Source: Cymodocea nodosa
Taxonomy: Eukaryota; Streptophyta; Magnoliopsida; Alismatales; Cymodoceaceae
NCBI GenBank assembly: GCA_036874045.1
Contig: JAZBRI010000009.1
Span: 248,001-312,000 of the forward strand
DNA: 64,000 nt
Reading direction: 5' to 3'
This document shows positions 44,868-56,118 of this stretch, in pieces. Below the pieces are notes generated by a model. That model saw only the letters and a program-made list of their open reading frames with translations. It searched no databases and was not told the origin of the DNA. The position numbers and the translations under genes were made by a program. Positions within the stretch are counted from its first letter, which is position 1. Each line of letters begins with the position of its first letter.

Positions 44868-46614
44868 TGTTAGGACCCTAGTATTTTGATAATGCAAAAC
44901 CTATGTAAGGAAACATATTGTATTTCACAATTAAATCAGTGCAGCATTAGATTAGAAGGTAGATAGAACAAATTCCATGTAGATGAACAGATGGAGAAGT
45001 TTCCAGATAATACTGCCTTAAAGTTACACGAAAATTGGACAGTTACAGGTCTGAAGAGTAAGTTTAAAGTAGCAGCAATACTATCGGACAATTAGAAGAA
45101 TAACTATCCGAAATTATAAAGCCTTCGGAGAGTTATTTAATCAGACAGTTAAGGGGATTGAATGATCAGATAGTTAAGGAGTTAACTATCTGGAAGCTTA
45201 AAGGACGTTCCGGAGAGTTACAGGTATAACTATCCGAAAGTTAAGTCATTCAATAAACCACGTGCAGAAATACAGAACGGAAGGACTTGTCGGAGAGTTA
45301 GATAACTATTTGAGTTTTCTTTTCGGAGAGTTAGATAACTATTCGAGTTTTTCAGTAAGTTACAAGCATAACTTTCTGGAACTTAAGTCATTTTATTACA
45401 CACGTGCAAAATGGAGAAGCCGACAATTGAAAGCTTAAAAGGGAAAATCGAAGAGTTAGAAAGATAACTATCCGAAATTTCAAGAGAGTTTCGGTGAGTT
45501 ACAGTTTAACTATCCAAAACTTAAGTCATTGAATTTCCCACGTGCAGAATTCCAAACAGATGTTCAGATGGGTTTTTCGAAGAGTTAGAAAGATAATTAT
45601 CTGAAATCTCAAGAGAATTTCAATGAGTTATGGCTTAACTATCCGAAACTTAAGTTATGTTTTTATGCACATGCAGTTTTGAAGTAACAGTTGTTAGAGG
45701 CTTAAATGAAAGTTCGGTAAGTTACAGTAGTTAACTATCCGAAAATCAGGAGCTCTTTCGGTAAGTTAAATACAAGACTTCGAACACTTAACTTTACACG
45801 TGAGCAACTTAAAATCCTCACGTGACTCAGAGAACAAAACATGAGTGATGAATCGGCAAGTTATGGATGCTTTTCGGTAAGTTATTTTTATAACCATCCG
45901 AAAGCCTGAGATTTTTGGAAGGTTATTTACTAAATATCAGACAGAACGGTAACTTACCATATTTAGGTCTGATTATTTACCAAGTACAGCAGAATACATC
46001 CGTTGGAAGAAAATATGATCGTTGTACATATCAGGTATATATACAAGATACAGACAATGGATTTAGATAGCTTTTTGCTCATATACATACAAAGATATAG
46101 TATACATTGCAGATCAATTACTGATATAGAAGAAAGCTCAAATTCAGTTCAACAAAGAATTGATTGAAAGTTGGATTTACAAGAAGATTCTTAAAGCTCT
46201 CCATGTGCTGAAAGTTTGATCCAAGAAGGATCATTTGGTTTGTGGCTTCAACCTAAAAGCTACATTCAGTTGTTGGTTTGACTTTCGACCTGAAAACTCA
46301 AGAGGTTGGTTTTCTGGAGTTTATACCTGAAAACTTCTATGTGGTTGGTTCTTGCTTCAACCTAAAAGCAAGTGTATAAGTGTTGAGACACTTAGTGAAG
46401 CTCAAGTGACCCTTGGGGGTGGACTAGCCGAGTTGGTGAACCACCTAAAATTCTCTTGTGTTTCTTACCTTTATTTCCATTGTGCATGATATTTTTATCT
46501 GATTATTACTTGTGCAAACTAATTATTCAAATTAGTTAGTAAAGTGAAAAATAGGCATAAATTCACATTGTTCTCCATTCACCCCCCCTCTAGTGAAGCC
46601 ATTCATTCCTAACA
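44868..46614 (+). repeat. 5' LTR of element G (1.75 kb)
   Basis: It starts TGTTAGGACCCTAGTATT and ends CATTCCTAACA. CACGTG lies at 45259, 45401, 45539, 45797 and 45819, and a sixth site is CACATG near 45669. A TATA-like run is at 46036-46043. Confidence 0.9.
46036..46043 (+). promoter_or_regulatory. TATA-like box of the element G 5' LTR
   Basis: TATATATA lies shortly after GATCGTTGTACATATCAGG, the same context as the element A TATA box. The 3' LTR has the equivalent run at about 50667. Confidence 0.5.
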
Positions 46615-46616
46615 AT

Positions 46617-46628
46617 TGGTATCAGAGT
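46617..46628 (+). other. Primer binding site of element G (one change)
   Basis: TGGTATCAGAGT; the last base is C in the standard Met-tRNA-type site. Confidence 0.85.
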
Positions 46629-46666
46629 AGGTTGATCTCTTTTTATAGATTTAGCCATCTAAGATC

Positions 46667-48246
46667 ATGGCATCTTTTCACAAAGAGGGTTAGAACATCC
46701 ATCGTCCTCCCCTATTTGATGGTATTAATTATAATTACTGGAAAAATAGGATGGAATGTTTCCTTAGAAGCTTAGATGTGAGTTTATGGAAAATGGTTGT
46801 TTTAGGAACACCTATTCCACTTAGTCATGAGGATGAATGGACTGAGGAGGATGAGAGAATCATCTAAATGGATGCTCGAGGGTTGAATATTATTTACTGC
46901 GCCTTATCTGCTGAACAATATAATAAAGTTTCAGCTTGTAAATCTGCTCACGAGGATTGGAACACTCTTCAAATAACCTTTGAAGGAACCAACCAAGTAA
47001 AAGACACTAAAATAAGCATTTTACTCAGAAAGCTTGAATTATTTAAAATGCTTGATGATGAAACTATCACTGATATGTTTTCAAGATTCACTAAGATTAT
47101 TAATGGCTTAAGAGGTTTGGGAAAGGAATTTTCTGTCCGAGAACAGGTACAGAAAATCCTCAAAAGCTTAATTGTGGAATGGAAGCAAAAGTCCACATCG
47201 ATACAAGATTCCAAAGACCTCAACAAATACTCAGTAGAAAATCTAATGGGCAACCTGCTGGCCCATGAAGTTCAAATGAAGGAATGGAAAGTTGAGGAAG
47301 GTAATGGTAAAAAGAAAACTGAAACAAAGAAAGAACTAGCCTTTCCATCAACACAGGAACTTCAAAGCTCGGATGATGATGAAGTTGTGCTATTGGCTAG
47401 AAAATTCAGAAAATGGATGAAGAAAAAGAATCATGCTAGCACATCAAAAAGCAATGCACCAATATGCTTTAAATGCAAGAAGTAGGGACATATACAACCT
47501 GATTGTCCACTGCAACAAGAAGAAGAAAAAGAAATGAAGAAGAAGAAGAGAAGAAAAAGAAATGAAGAAGAAGAAGAGGAGCTACAAAAAGAAAAAGGCA
47601 TTGAAGGTTGCTTGGGATGATAGTAGTTCTTCTAGTAGCTCATCTAGTTCAGATGAAGAGGTACCAGTAAACGTGTGCTATACAGCACAAGAGGTATGTT
47701 CCACTTCATCTCAAAGTGATTTTGATGTAGAAAATGATAATCTAGATGTAAATATTCTTTTGTCTACTGTTGACAGTTTATATGTTAAATGCAAAAAGTA
47801 TAAAAAGGAAATTAAGCATTTAACTGCATGTTTAAAAGAAGCACATACTGAACTTGAAAATCTGCATGTTGAAGATAAGAAATGCTATAATGATGAACTG
47901 ATAAATGAAAATGAAAAATTGAAATCTAAAATCACTGATCTGAAAAAATACTATGCATAAATTTACCAATGGACAGAAAGGATTAGATCAAATCATTGGT
48001 TCTCAAAGATACAGTTCTAATAAACTTGGCCTAGGGTATGCTACTCCACATGAAATACCCTACTGTGGTGGTGTTATCCAATCTTATAGAGATGGTACAA
48101 TAGTGTTTACCATCAAAAGAAGATCTGGTTCTATGTGGCTGCCAAAAGGCAATAAACTAAATATTGTCAGGACTAACACTTTGGACCCAAGAAAGTATGG
48201 GTATCAAAATCTATTTCTATTTGAATTGCAGGATTATATGGTTTAG
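46667..48246 (+). pseudogene. Element G gag
   Basis: It starts MASFHKEG, then NIHRPPLFDGINYNYWKNRMECFL. Stops occur near 46690 and 46865. The main capsid part lies at 46868-47485, followed by a zinc knuckle CFKCKK*GHIQPDC with one internal stop. A 28-bp tandem duplication in an A/G-rich tract near 47520-47575 shifts the frame. The Ser-rich and coiled-coil part continues at 47562-47960 and the end at 47953-48246. The family gag stop would be TGA at 48222; a one-base loss upstream carries the last piece past it to 48246. No pol follows. Confidence 0.85.
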
Positions 48247-49499
48247 GGGGAGTAGTTGATCTATAGCTCCAAACCAGTTATGACTGTAAAATTTGGGTAT
48301 TACAAGAGGCACCATAAATTGGTAGAAAGTGCTCACTTAGACTGAGTGAAAATTGTGCCTAAAATCTTGATGCTCAAGGAGAGAAATATGTGCAATAGTT
48401 AGAAACAAGTGTTATCAGAATAAGCAGAATCTCGTGAAGAGAAATTTTTTTTAGAAGCCAAACAATTGATAACTAGTTAAGAATCAGTTATGATATTCTA
48501 AAATTAACAATTAGCATCAAAAGTAGCATCAATGATTGAATCATGTTCTTTAAAGGAAACAAGGCTTGCACGAGCCAAGTTGAATGACTACAAATGTAGG
48601 GAAATCAGATTCATCAAAGGACAACCAAAATATGCAGTAGACAGATTATAGTCTTCAAATTATCTTCTGCAAATAGAAGAACCACTTGAAACAAAGATCC
48701 AAGAGAAGATAAATGAATTGGAGTCAGAAGCAAATTGATTGAAAATCTTTTATGATATTTTTGATTAACAATTGGTATTTAGTTCAATTGGTATCATATA
48801 TGACATTCATTTTGCAGAACAGGTGCAACAAATTTGTCTTCAAGGAAAAACATATAAGTAGGGGGAGAACCTACTATATGAAGAGAATTCAAAATGTTAC
48901 TTCAATTCAAAATAAAAGTGTATAAAGAGGGCATGCATATTGGGGGAGAGCTATTATAAATTAGAGAACCTCCATACAGATAGGGGGAGAGCATGTGGCA
49001 GAAATTACAAATATTAACTACATATTTATAAATTGCTACATTAACTATTGGCATTTCACTGATTTCAGTTTTTACAGATGATGCAATAATTACACAAAAA
49101 TAAAGGAAGAAATATCACAAATCAGGAGAGCAATTACTGACTTCTCAGATGATAGAATGTCAACAACTGATATCTGACGGGATTACAGAAATCAGAAAAT
49201 TGGTATATCATTAGATACAAATTTAATGACAAAAAGGGGAGAAGAAAATTCAGCAAAAGAAAATTGTGGAACTCCTTTTATCTAATGACAAAAAGGGGGA
49301 GAAGAATGTAGAAAATTACATAGAAGGTAGGGGGAGCTTTCCCAACACACAGATAAGGCAAGAAATTAACTTCATTGTATTTATTGTAATTCTTTGCTTT
49401 ACTTAGTTTCTATGTGATTGAATGTATAGCAACAATCTAGGGAGTGAAATACATGTAATTTAATGTAAAGGTTTTTGTCATTATAAAAAAGGGGGAGAT
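48247..49499 (+). other. Non-coding tract of element G with an array of PPT-like boxes
   Basis: AGGGGGAG-type boxes occur at 48245-48252, 48860-48866, 48942-48948, 48982-48988, 49231-49241, 49291-49301, 49329-49335 and 49485-49499. The last adjoins the 3' LTR and is the probable plus-strand primer. No coding frame is present. This is the usual Sirevirus layout, with pol missing. Confidence 0.75.
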
Positions 49500-51245
49500 T
49501 GTTAGGACCCTAGTATTTTGATAATGCAAAACCTATGTGAGGAAGCATATTGTATTTCATAGTTAAGTCAGTGTAGCATTAGATCAGAAGGCAGATAGAA
49601 CAAATTCCATGCAGATGAATAGATGGAGAAGTTTCCAGATAATACTGCCTTAAAGTTATAGGAAAATCGGACAGTTACAGGTCCGAAGAGTAAGTTTAAA
49701 GTAGCAGCAATACTATCGGACAATTAGAAGAATAACTATCTGAAATTATAAAGCCTTTGGAGAGTTATTTAATCAGACATTTAAGGGGATTGAATGATCG
49801 GATAGTTAAGAAGTTAACTATCCGGAAGCTTAAAGGACGTTTCGGAGAGTTACAGGTATAACTATCCGAAAGTTAAGTCATTCAATAAACCACGTGCAGA
49901 AATACAGAACGGAAGGACTTGTCAGAGAGTTAGATAACTATCCGAGTTTTCTTTTTGAGAGTTAGATAACTATTCGAGTTTTTCGGTAAGTTACAGGCAT
50001 AACTTTCTAGAACTTAAGTCATTTTATTACGCACGTGCAAAATGGAGAAGTCGGTAGTTGAAAGCTTAAAAGGAAAAATCGGAGAGTTAGAAAGATAACT
50101 ATCCGAAATTTCAAGAGAGTTTCGGTGAGTTACAATTTAACTATCTAAAACTTAAGTCATTGAATTTCCCACGTGCAGAATTCCAGACAGATGTTCAGAT
50201 GGGTTTTTTGGAGAGTTAGAAAGATAATTATCCGAAATCTCAAGAGAATTTCGGTGAGTTATGGCTTAACTATCCGAAACTTAAGTTATGTTTTTATGCA
50301 CGTGCAGTTTTGAAGGAACAGTTGTCAGAGGCTTAAATGAAAGTTCGGTAAGTTACAGTAGTTAACTATCCGAAAATCAGGAGCTCTTTCGGATAGTTAA
50401 ATACAAGACTCCGAACACTTAACTTTACACGTGAGCAACTTAAAATCCTCACGTGACTTAGAGAACAGAACATGAGTGATGAATCAGCAAGTTATGGATG
50501 CTTTTCGGTAAGTTATTTTTATAACCATACGAAAGCTTGAGATTTTTGGAAGGTTATTTACTGAATATCAGACAAAACGGTAACTTACCATATTTAGGTC
50601 TGATTATTTACCAAGTACAGTAGAATACATCTGTTGGAAGAAAATATGATCGTTGTACATATCAGGTATATATATAAGATACAGATAACGGATTTAGATA
50701 GCTTTTTGCTCATATACATACAGAGATACAGTATACATTGCAGATCAATTGCTGATATAGAAGAAAGCTCAAATTCAGTTCAACAAAGAATTGATTGAAA
50801 GTTGGATTTACAAGAAGATTCTTAAAACCCTTCATGTGCTGAAAGTCTGATCCAAGAAGGATCATTTGGTTCGTGGCTTCAACCTAAAAGCTACATTCAG
50901 TTGTTGGTTTGACTTTCGACCTGAAAACTCAAGAGGTTGGTTTTCTGGAGTTTATACCTGAAAACTTCTGTGTGGTTGGTTCTTGCTTCAACCTGAAAGC
51001 AAGTGTATAAGTGTTGAGACACTTAGTGAAGCCCAAGTGACCCTTGGGGGTGGACTAGCCGAGTTGGTGAACCACCTAAAATTCTCTTGTGTTTCTTACC
51101 TTTATTTCTGCTGTGCATGATATTTTTATTTGATTATTACTTGTGCAAACTGATTAATCAAATTAGTTAGTAAAGTGAAAAATAGGCATAAATTCACATT
51201 GTTCTCCATTCACCCCCCGTCTAGTGAAGCCATTCGTTCCTAACA
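49500..51245 (+). repeat. 3' LTR of element G (1.75 kb)
   Basis: It ends GTTCCTAACA and is followed by AAGCT. It carries six intact CACGTG boxes, a perfect 11-bp-arm hairpin in U3, and the leader hairpins near 50848-51003. Confidence 0.9.
49799..50455 (+). promoter_or_regulatory. Modular U3 array: G-boxes and inverted CGGATAGTTA repeats (element G)
   Basis: CACGTG occurs at 49891, 50032, 50170, 50299, 50428 and 50450; the first five are 129-141 bp apart. Each interval holds a GAGAGTTA-type word and a TAACTATCCGA-type word facing each other. A perfect hairpin CGGATAGTTAA-GAAG-TTAACTATCCG lies at 49799-49824. The same arrangement is found in A, B, C and F. Confidence 0.6.
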
Positions 51246-51250
51246 AAGCT

Positions 51251-52060
51251 AAGTATCCGAAAGTCAGACATTTAAGTGGATCTTCAGATAGTTAAGAAAC
51301 CAAGTATCCGGAAAGCAGTGACTTAAGTGGATCTTTGGATAGTTAGGCAGTAACTATCCGAAGTTCATAAGTTTTCGGAAGGTTATCGGTAGAACCTTCC
51401 GAAATGCTTGAAAAGACACTTAAGTGAGTTTTCAGAAGGTTATCGGCAGAACCTTCCGAAATGCCTAAAAAGACACTTAAGTGAGTTTTCGGATAGTTAA
51501 GATGTAACTATCCGAAAGACTTGTAGTTTTCGAAGAGTTATCAGTAGAACCTTTCGAAAGGACAAAGAGAGAGAATTAGTGACTTTTTAGACAGTTAAGT
51601 TAGTAACTGTCCAAAATATCGAATCTCTCCGGACAGTTCGCCTCGTATAGTACCACCCATTCAGAAAGAATATTCTCTTTAGATAGTTAAGTCTGTAACT
51701 ATCCGAAATATTGCAGATTTCGAAAAGACAAGAAGATAAGGCTCCGAAATTAAGAGTCTCTTCTCTAAAACATTGTTTCTCTACTATAATGGCTTGTATG
51801 TAATTAAAGGTTTATAAACCCTAAGTTGGGTAGTATATAAACCTTTACGATGTAAAATATTGCGGTTGATTGTGTCGAAGCTCATAAAGGAACCCTCAAC
51901 ACTCCGTAGACGTAGGCTGTTGTTGAACTACGTAAATCCTATTTCTTCTTTGTATTGTTTCTTCTCTTACTCTTCACTCCTAGCTTCGGTGAGTTTAGAG
52001 CTGAGTGTTTCAATATCGTGCCATAGAAGGTTAACTAAATGATCTGTTCCATCTATAACA
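51251..52060 (+). repeat. Element H 5' LTR, second part
   Basis: It continues the LTR after element G and ends ATCTATAACA at the primer site. It contains a 57-bp tandem duplication (51371-51427 and 51428-51484) that the 3' LTR lacks. Each unit holds a perfect inverted repeat with 12-bp arms, for example 51373-51404. Confidence 0.85.
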
Positions 52061-52062
52061 AC

Positions 52063-52074
52063 TAGTATCAGAGC
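52063..52074 (+). other. Primer binding site of element H (one change)
   Basis: TAGTATCAGAGC, one G to A change from the Met-tRNA-type site TGGTATCAGAGC. Confidence 0.8.
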
Positions 52075-52097
52075 GAAAGGTTCTTTAGTTTAACAGA

Positions 52098-55000
52098 ATG
52101 GCAGACGATAGAAAGCTCAGGATTGAGAAGTTTGATGGTAAAGATTTCGGATATTGGAGGTCTCAGATCGAAGACTGTTTGTATCAGAAGGATCTTCATC
52201 AACCGTTGTTCGGAAGAAAACCAAAGAAGATGGATCAGGAAGGGTGGGAGTTATTGGATAGAAAAGCTTTAGGTCTCATTAGGTTGTCCCTAGCAAGGAA
52301 CGTTCATTCAAACGTCGCAAAGGAGAAAACAACAGCTGACTTGATGAAAGCTTTGTCTAACATGTATAAGAAGCCTTCAACCGCCAACAAGGTATTTCTC
52401 ATGCGTAGATTATTTAATCTGAAAATGCATGAATGTGGAAATGTAACTGACCACGTTAATGAGCTAAATATTATTCTGAATCAACTGCACTCAATAGATA
52501 TAGTATTTGATGATGAAGTCAGGGCCTTGATTTTATTATCCTTATTACCAAAAAGTTGGTCTCCTATCGTGACTGGTGTAAGTAATTCACTAAGTCAGGA
52601 GAAGCTCAAGATGAGTGACATCCGAGATTTAATTTTGAGTGAGGACATTCACAGGAAAAGTGAATTGTCAGCTTCAACTTTTGCCCTTAGTGTTGAAATT
52701 AGGGGGAGAAGTAAATCAAAACAATTTAAATCCAAAGGAAGGTCAAAGTCTAGAGGTACCAGTAAAATGAGAGCAGATATCAAATGTTGGAACTGCAATC
52801 AATGGGGGCACTTCAAGCCATAGTGTGAGGCTCCCAAGAAAGACAGCAGAGGGAAGGAATTAGAAGGAGCAGTTGCAAATGTTGTCTCCTACAATTCAGA
52901 TGATGCCCTAGTATGCTGTGTTGACAATTCAATTGACTCATGGGTACTAGACTCAGGAGCTTCTTTCCACACTACCTATAGGAAGGATTTGTTACACAGT
53001 TATCGTGCAACTCCTGTGAAAAAGGTGTACCTAGTTAACAACACAAGTCTGGATGTGTTGGGAATAGGAGAGGTACACATAAAAACAAAGCAAGGGATAT
53101 GGAAATTGCAAGAAGTCAGATATGTTCTAGATCTTGCAAAGCAATTAATTTCCATAAGTTCCCTAGACAATGATGGTTATTAGATTGCCTTTGGTACAAG
53201 CAAATGGAAGGTAACCAAAGGTGCAATAATTATTGCCTCAGGACAGAGGACAGACACCTTATATTTAACATCAAATCAAGATGACTCTATTGCAGCAGTT
53301 AGTGATACTAAAGAGACCAACTTATGGCATATAAGATTGGGACACCTCAATGAGAATGGACTGAAAGTTTTAGTGGTAGAAGGAAAAATCCCTAAGCTGA
53401 AGAATGTCAATTTAGAGATATGTGAGGATTGCATTAAGGGAAAGCAGAAGAAAGTCAGCTTTGCTAGGAATCCTCATGATCCTAAGTCATAGAAATTGGA
53501 GCTAATTCACACGGATGTATGGGGGCTTGATCCTATCAGTTCTTTAGGAGGTACTCTCTATTATGTCACCTTCATTGATGACAATACAAGGAAGGTATGG
53601 GTTTATTTTCTGAAATAGAAGTCTGAAGTTTTCCAAGTCTTCAAGAAATGGAAGGTAGAAGTGGAAAATTAGAGTGGAAGAAAAATCAAATCCATCAGGT
53701 CAGATAATAGAGGAGAATATGATAGCTATGAATTTAAAGTTTACTGTGAGGAGCAAGGAATTAGAAGGTAGAGGACTATAGCTGGAACTCCACAACAAAA
53801 TGAAGTTGCTGAAAGAATGAACATGACCTTGAGTGAACAGGTAAGATGCATAAGACTGCATGTAGGTTTTCCAAAAACATTCTGGGCAGAAGCTATTAAT
53901 ATAGTTGCCTATCTAATAAATAGAGGACCATCCGTCCCAATGGGGCTTAAGAACCCTGAAGAGTTGTGGACAGGGAAAGAGGTCAACTATGCTCACTTGA
54001 AAGTCTTTGGATCCAAGTCATTTGTCCACTTGAATAGTGACAAAAGAGATAAGTTGGATTCAAAATCACAAAAATGTTATTTCATTGGGTATGGTAAGGA
54101 TATTTTGGTTACAGATTCTGAGTAGAAGAAACCAAGAAAATAATCTATGCAAAAGATGTTATATTCATTGAATCCAAGATGTTTAAGCATAGAGAAAGTG
54201 TAGAAGAACAACAGTTAGAGCTTTAGTCTAGAAGTACTATTGAGATCAATCTAGATAATGATGTTGAACAACCTCAAAAGGAACCTGTAGAAGTAATTCA
54301 GCTTCCAGAGGCTGAACCTCAAGAACATCTAGATGATCAAGAAGATGAAGTTGTCACTAGACAACTTAGAAGGTCTAGAAGGGTTTCCAGACAACTAGAA
54401 AGGTATGTACCATCATTCAATTATCTATTATTGACGGATGATGGTGAACCTGAAACATATTAGGAAGCAATCTATGCAAGTGATGCACACAAATGGGAGT
54501 TAGCAATAAAAGAAGAAATGAGATCCCTAGAGAAGAATAATACTTGGGAGCTAACTTCTTTGCCAGAAAGAAAGAAATCCTAGGAAACAAGTAGGTGTTC
54601 AAGATAAAAGAACAACCAGATGGTAGCAAGAAATATAAAGCTAGACTTGTCGTCAAGGGTTTTCAGCAAATTCAATATATAGACTATATAGAAGTATTCT
54701 CTCCTATTGTGAAGATGAATACTATTAGAATAGTCTTAAGCATTGTTGCTGCAAGAAATTTGCTCTTGGAGAAAATGGATGTAAAGACAGCATTCCTACA
54801 TGGTGACTTGCAGGAAAAACTTTACATGATGTAGCTAGAAGGATTTGAAGTTACTAGCAAGAAAAGAAAGGCAGTTTGTAGATTGCTGAAAAGTTTGTAT
54901 GGTTTGAAGCAAGCACTACGACAATGGTACAAGAGATTTGATACCTTTATTTGTACCATAGGCTTCAAAAGATGTGATACAGACTATTGTTGCTACATAA

Positions 55001-55960
55001 AATTGCTAGATGATTGCTTCATTATTCTACTAATTTATGTAGATGATATTTTAATTGCTTGTTCCAGTATGGAATAGATTAAGCAATTGAAGAGACAACT
55101 GTCAAAAGAATTTGACATGAAGGATATGGGAGAGGTCAAGCAAATCTTGGGTATGAGAATTATCCGAGATAGAGTGGCAGACACTTTGAGATTAAATCAG
55201 AAGAAGTATCTAGAAAAGGTACTAAGGAGATTTAATATCTCAAATGAGAGGAAGACTGAACTACCTCTTGGACCCCACTTCAAGTTGTCTAAAGATCAGT
55301 CAGCTAAGACTAATGAAAAAAGGACAAGAATGTCTAGAATACCATATGCTTCAGTAGTGGGAAGTTTTATGTATGCCATGATATGCACAAGACCTGATAT
55401 ATCTCATGTAGTGGGAGTGGTCAATAGATATATGGCAGAACCAAGAGCTGAGCATTGGTCTGCAGTATTGTGGATACTCAGATATCTCAGATATTCCCTA
55501 GATGTAGATCTGAATTTCAAGAAAGGACTAGTTGAATTGATTGGCTACTGTGATGCTAATTTAGGAAGAGAGTTGGACAAAAGCAAAAGTACTTCAGGTT
55601 ATGTTTTCTGCATAGAAAGTACTGCAATTAGTTGGAGATCCAAGTTGCAAAGTATTGTTGCACTCTCGACCACAGAAGTTGAATATGTTGTAGTAGCAGA
55701 GGCAGCTAAAGAAAGAATATGGCTAGAGAATGTACTAGCAGAATTAGAGCACAAACAGAACAGAAGAATTCTATTTTGTGATAATCAAAGTGCAATTTAT
55801 TTAGTTGAGAATCCGAAGTTCCATTCAAGGTTCAAGCATATGAGAATGAGATTTCATTTCATAAGGGAAGAGATAGAGTAAAACAGGTTAGATCTTCAAA
55901 AGATTGCTAGATCTTAAAATGTAGTAGATATGCTAACCAAAGTTCTGAATCTGCAGAAAT
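52098..55960 (+). pseudogene. Element H gag-pol polyprotein
   Basis: A Tnt1-like single polyprotein. Gag (MADDRKLRIEKFDGKDFGYWR...) is followed by a zinc knuckle CWNCNQWGHFKP*C near 52780-52825. Protease is WVLDSGASFHTT. GAG-pre-integrase has LWHIRLGH and CEDC intact. Integrase: D in HTDVWG, D in RSDNRGEY, E in QNEVAERMN. RT: MDVKTAFLHGDL and YVDD. RNase H: YCDANLGRELDKSKSTSGY, ALSTTEVEY, CDNQSAIYL. There are at least ten stops and one frameshift between about 54095 and 54590. Its domains are much closer to Tork/Tnt1 than to the Sirevirus copies nearby. Confidence 0.85.
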
Positions 55961-56104
55961 TAAGGCTCTGTATGGCCTTAATTGGTCTCCTAAAAAACTG
56001 AAAAGAAGAAGGAGATGAAGAGTTGATGATTATTTGAGCAGTTGTTGCAATAATATGTAAGCCGAGTGTAAAGATTGATTTTTCTTTTGATCATTGTGAC
56101 AAAC

Positions 56105-56118
56105 TCCAAGTGGGAGAT
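56105..56118 (+). other. Polypurine tract of element H
   Basis: CTCCAAGTGGGAGAT directly precedes the 3' LTR. It is the usual AAGTGGGAGA-type tract of Tork-like Copia elements. Confidence 0.8.

Larger units (their letters stand above)
44868..51245 (+). mobile_element. Element G: complete gag-only Sirevirus-like retrotransposon
   Basis: It has two full LTRs (44868-46614 and 49500-51245), a primer site, gag (46667-48246), a 1.25-kb non-coding tract with eight PPT-like boxes and a PPT beside the 3' LTR. The target duplication AAGCT is present on both sides (44863-44867 and 51246-51250). There is no protease, integrase, RT or RNase H: gag runs straight into AGGGGGAG sequence, as in element F. 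It would need pol supplied by a relative. LTRs differ by several per cent, mainly transitions, so the insertion is not recent. Confidence 0.9.

Noticed and set aside
51392-51404. A full heat-shock element in the H LTR
   Set aside because: GAACCTTC gives two proper pentamers, but the third reads AAA where GAA is needed, so a complete three-part element cannot be claimed.
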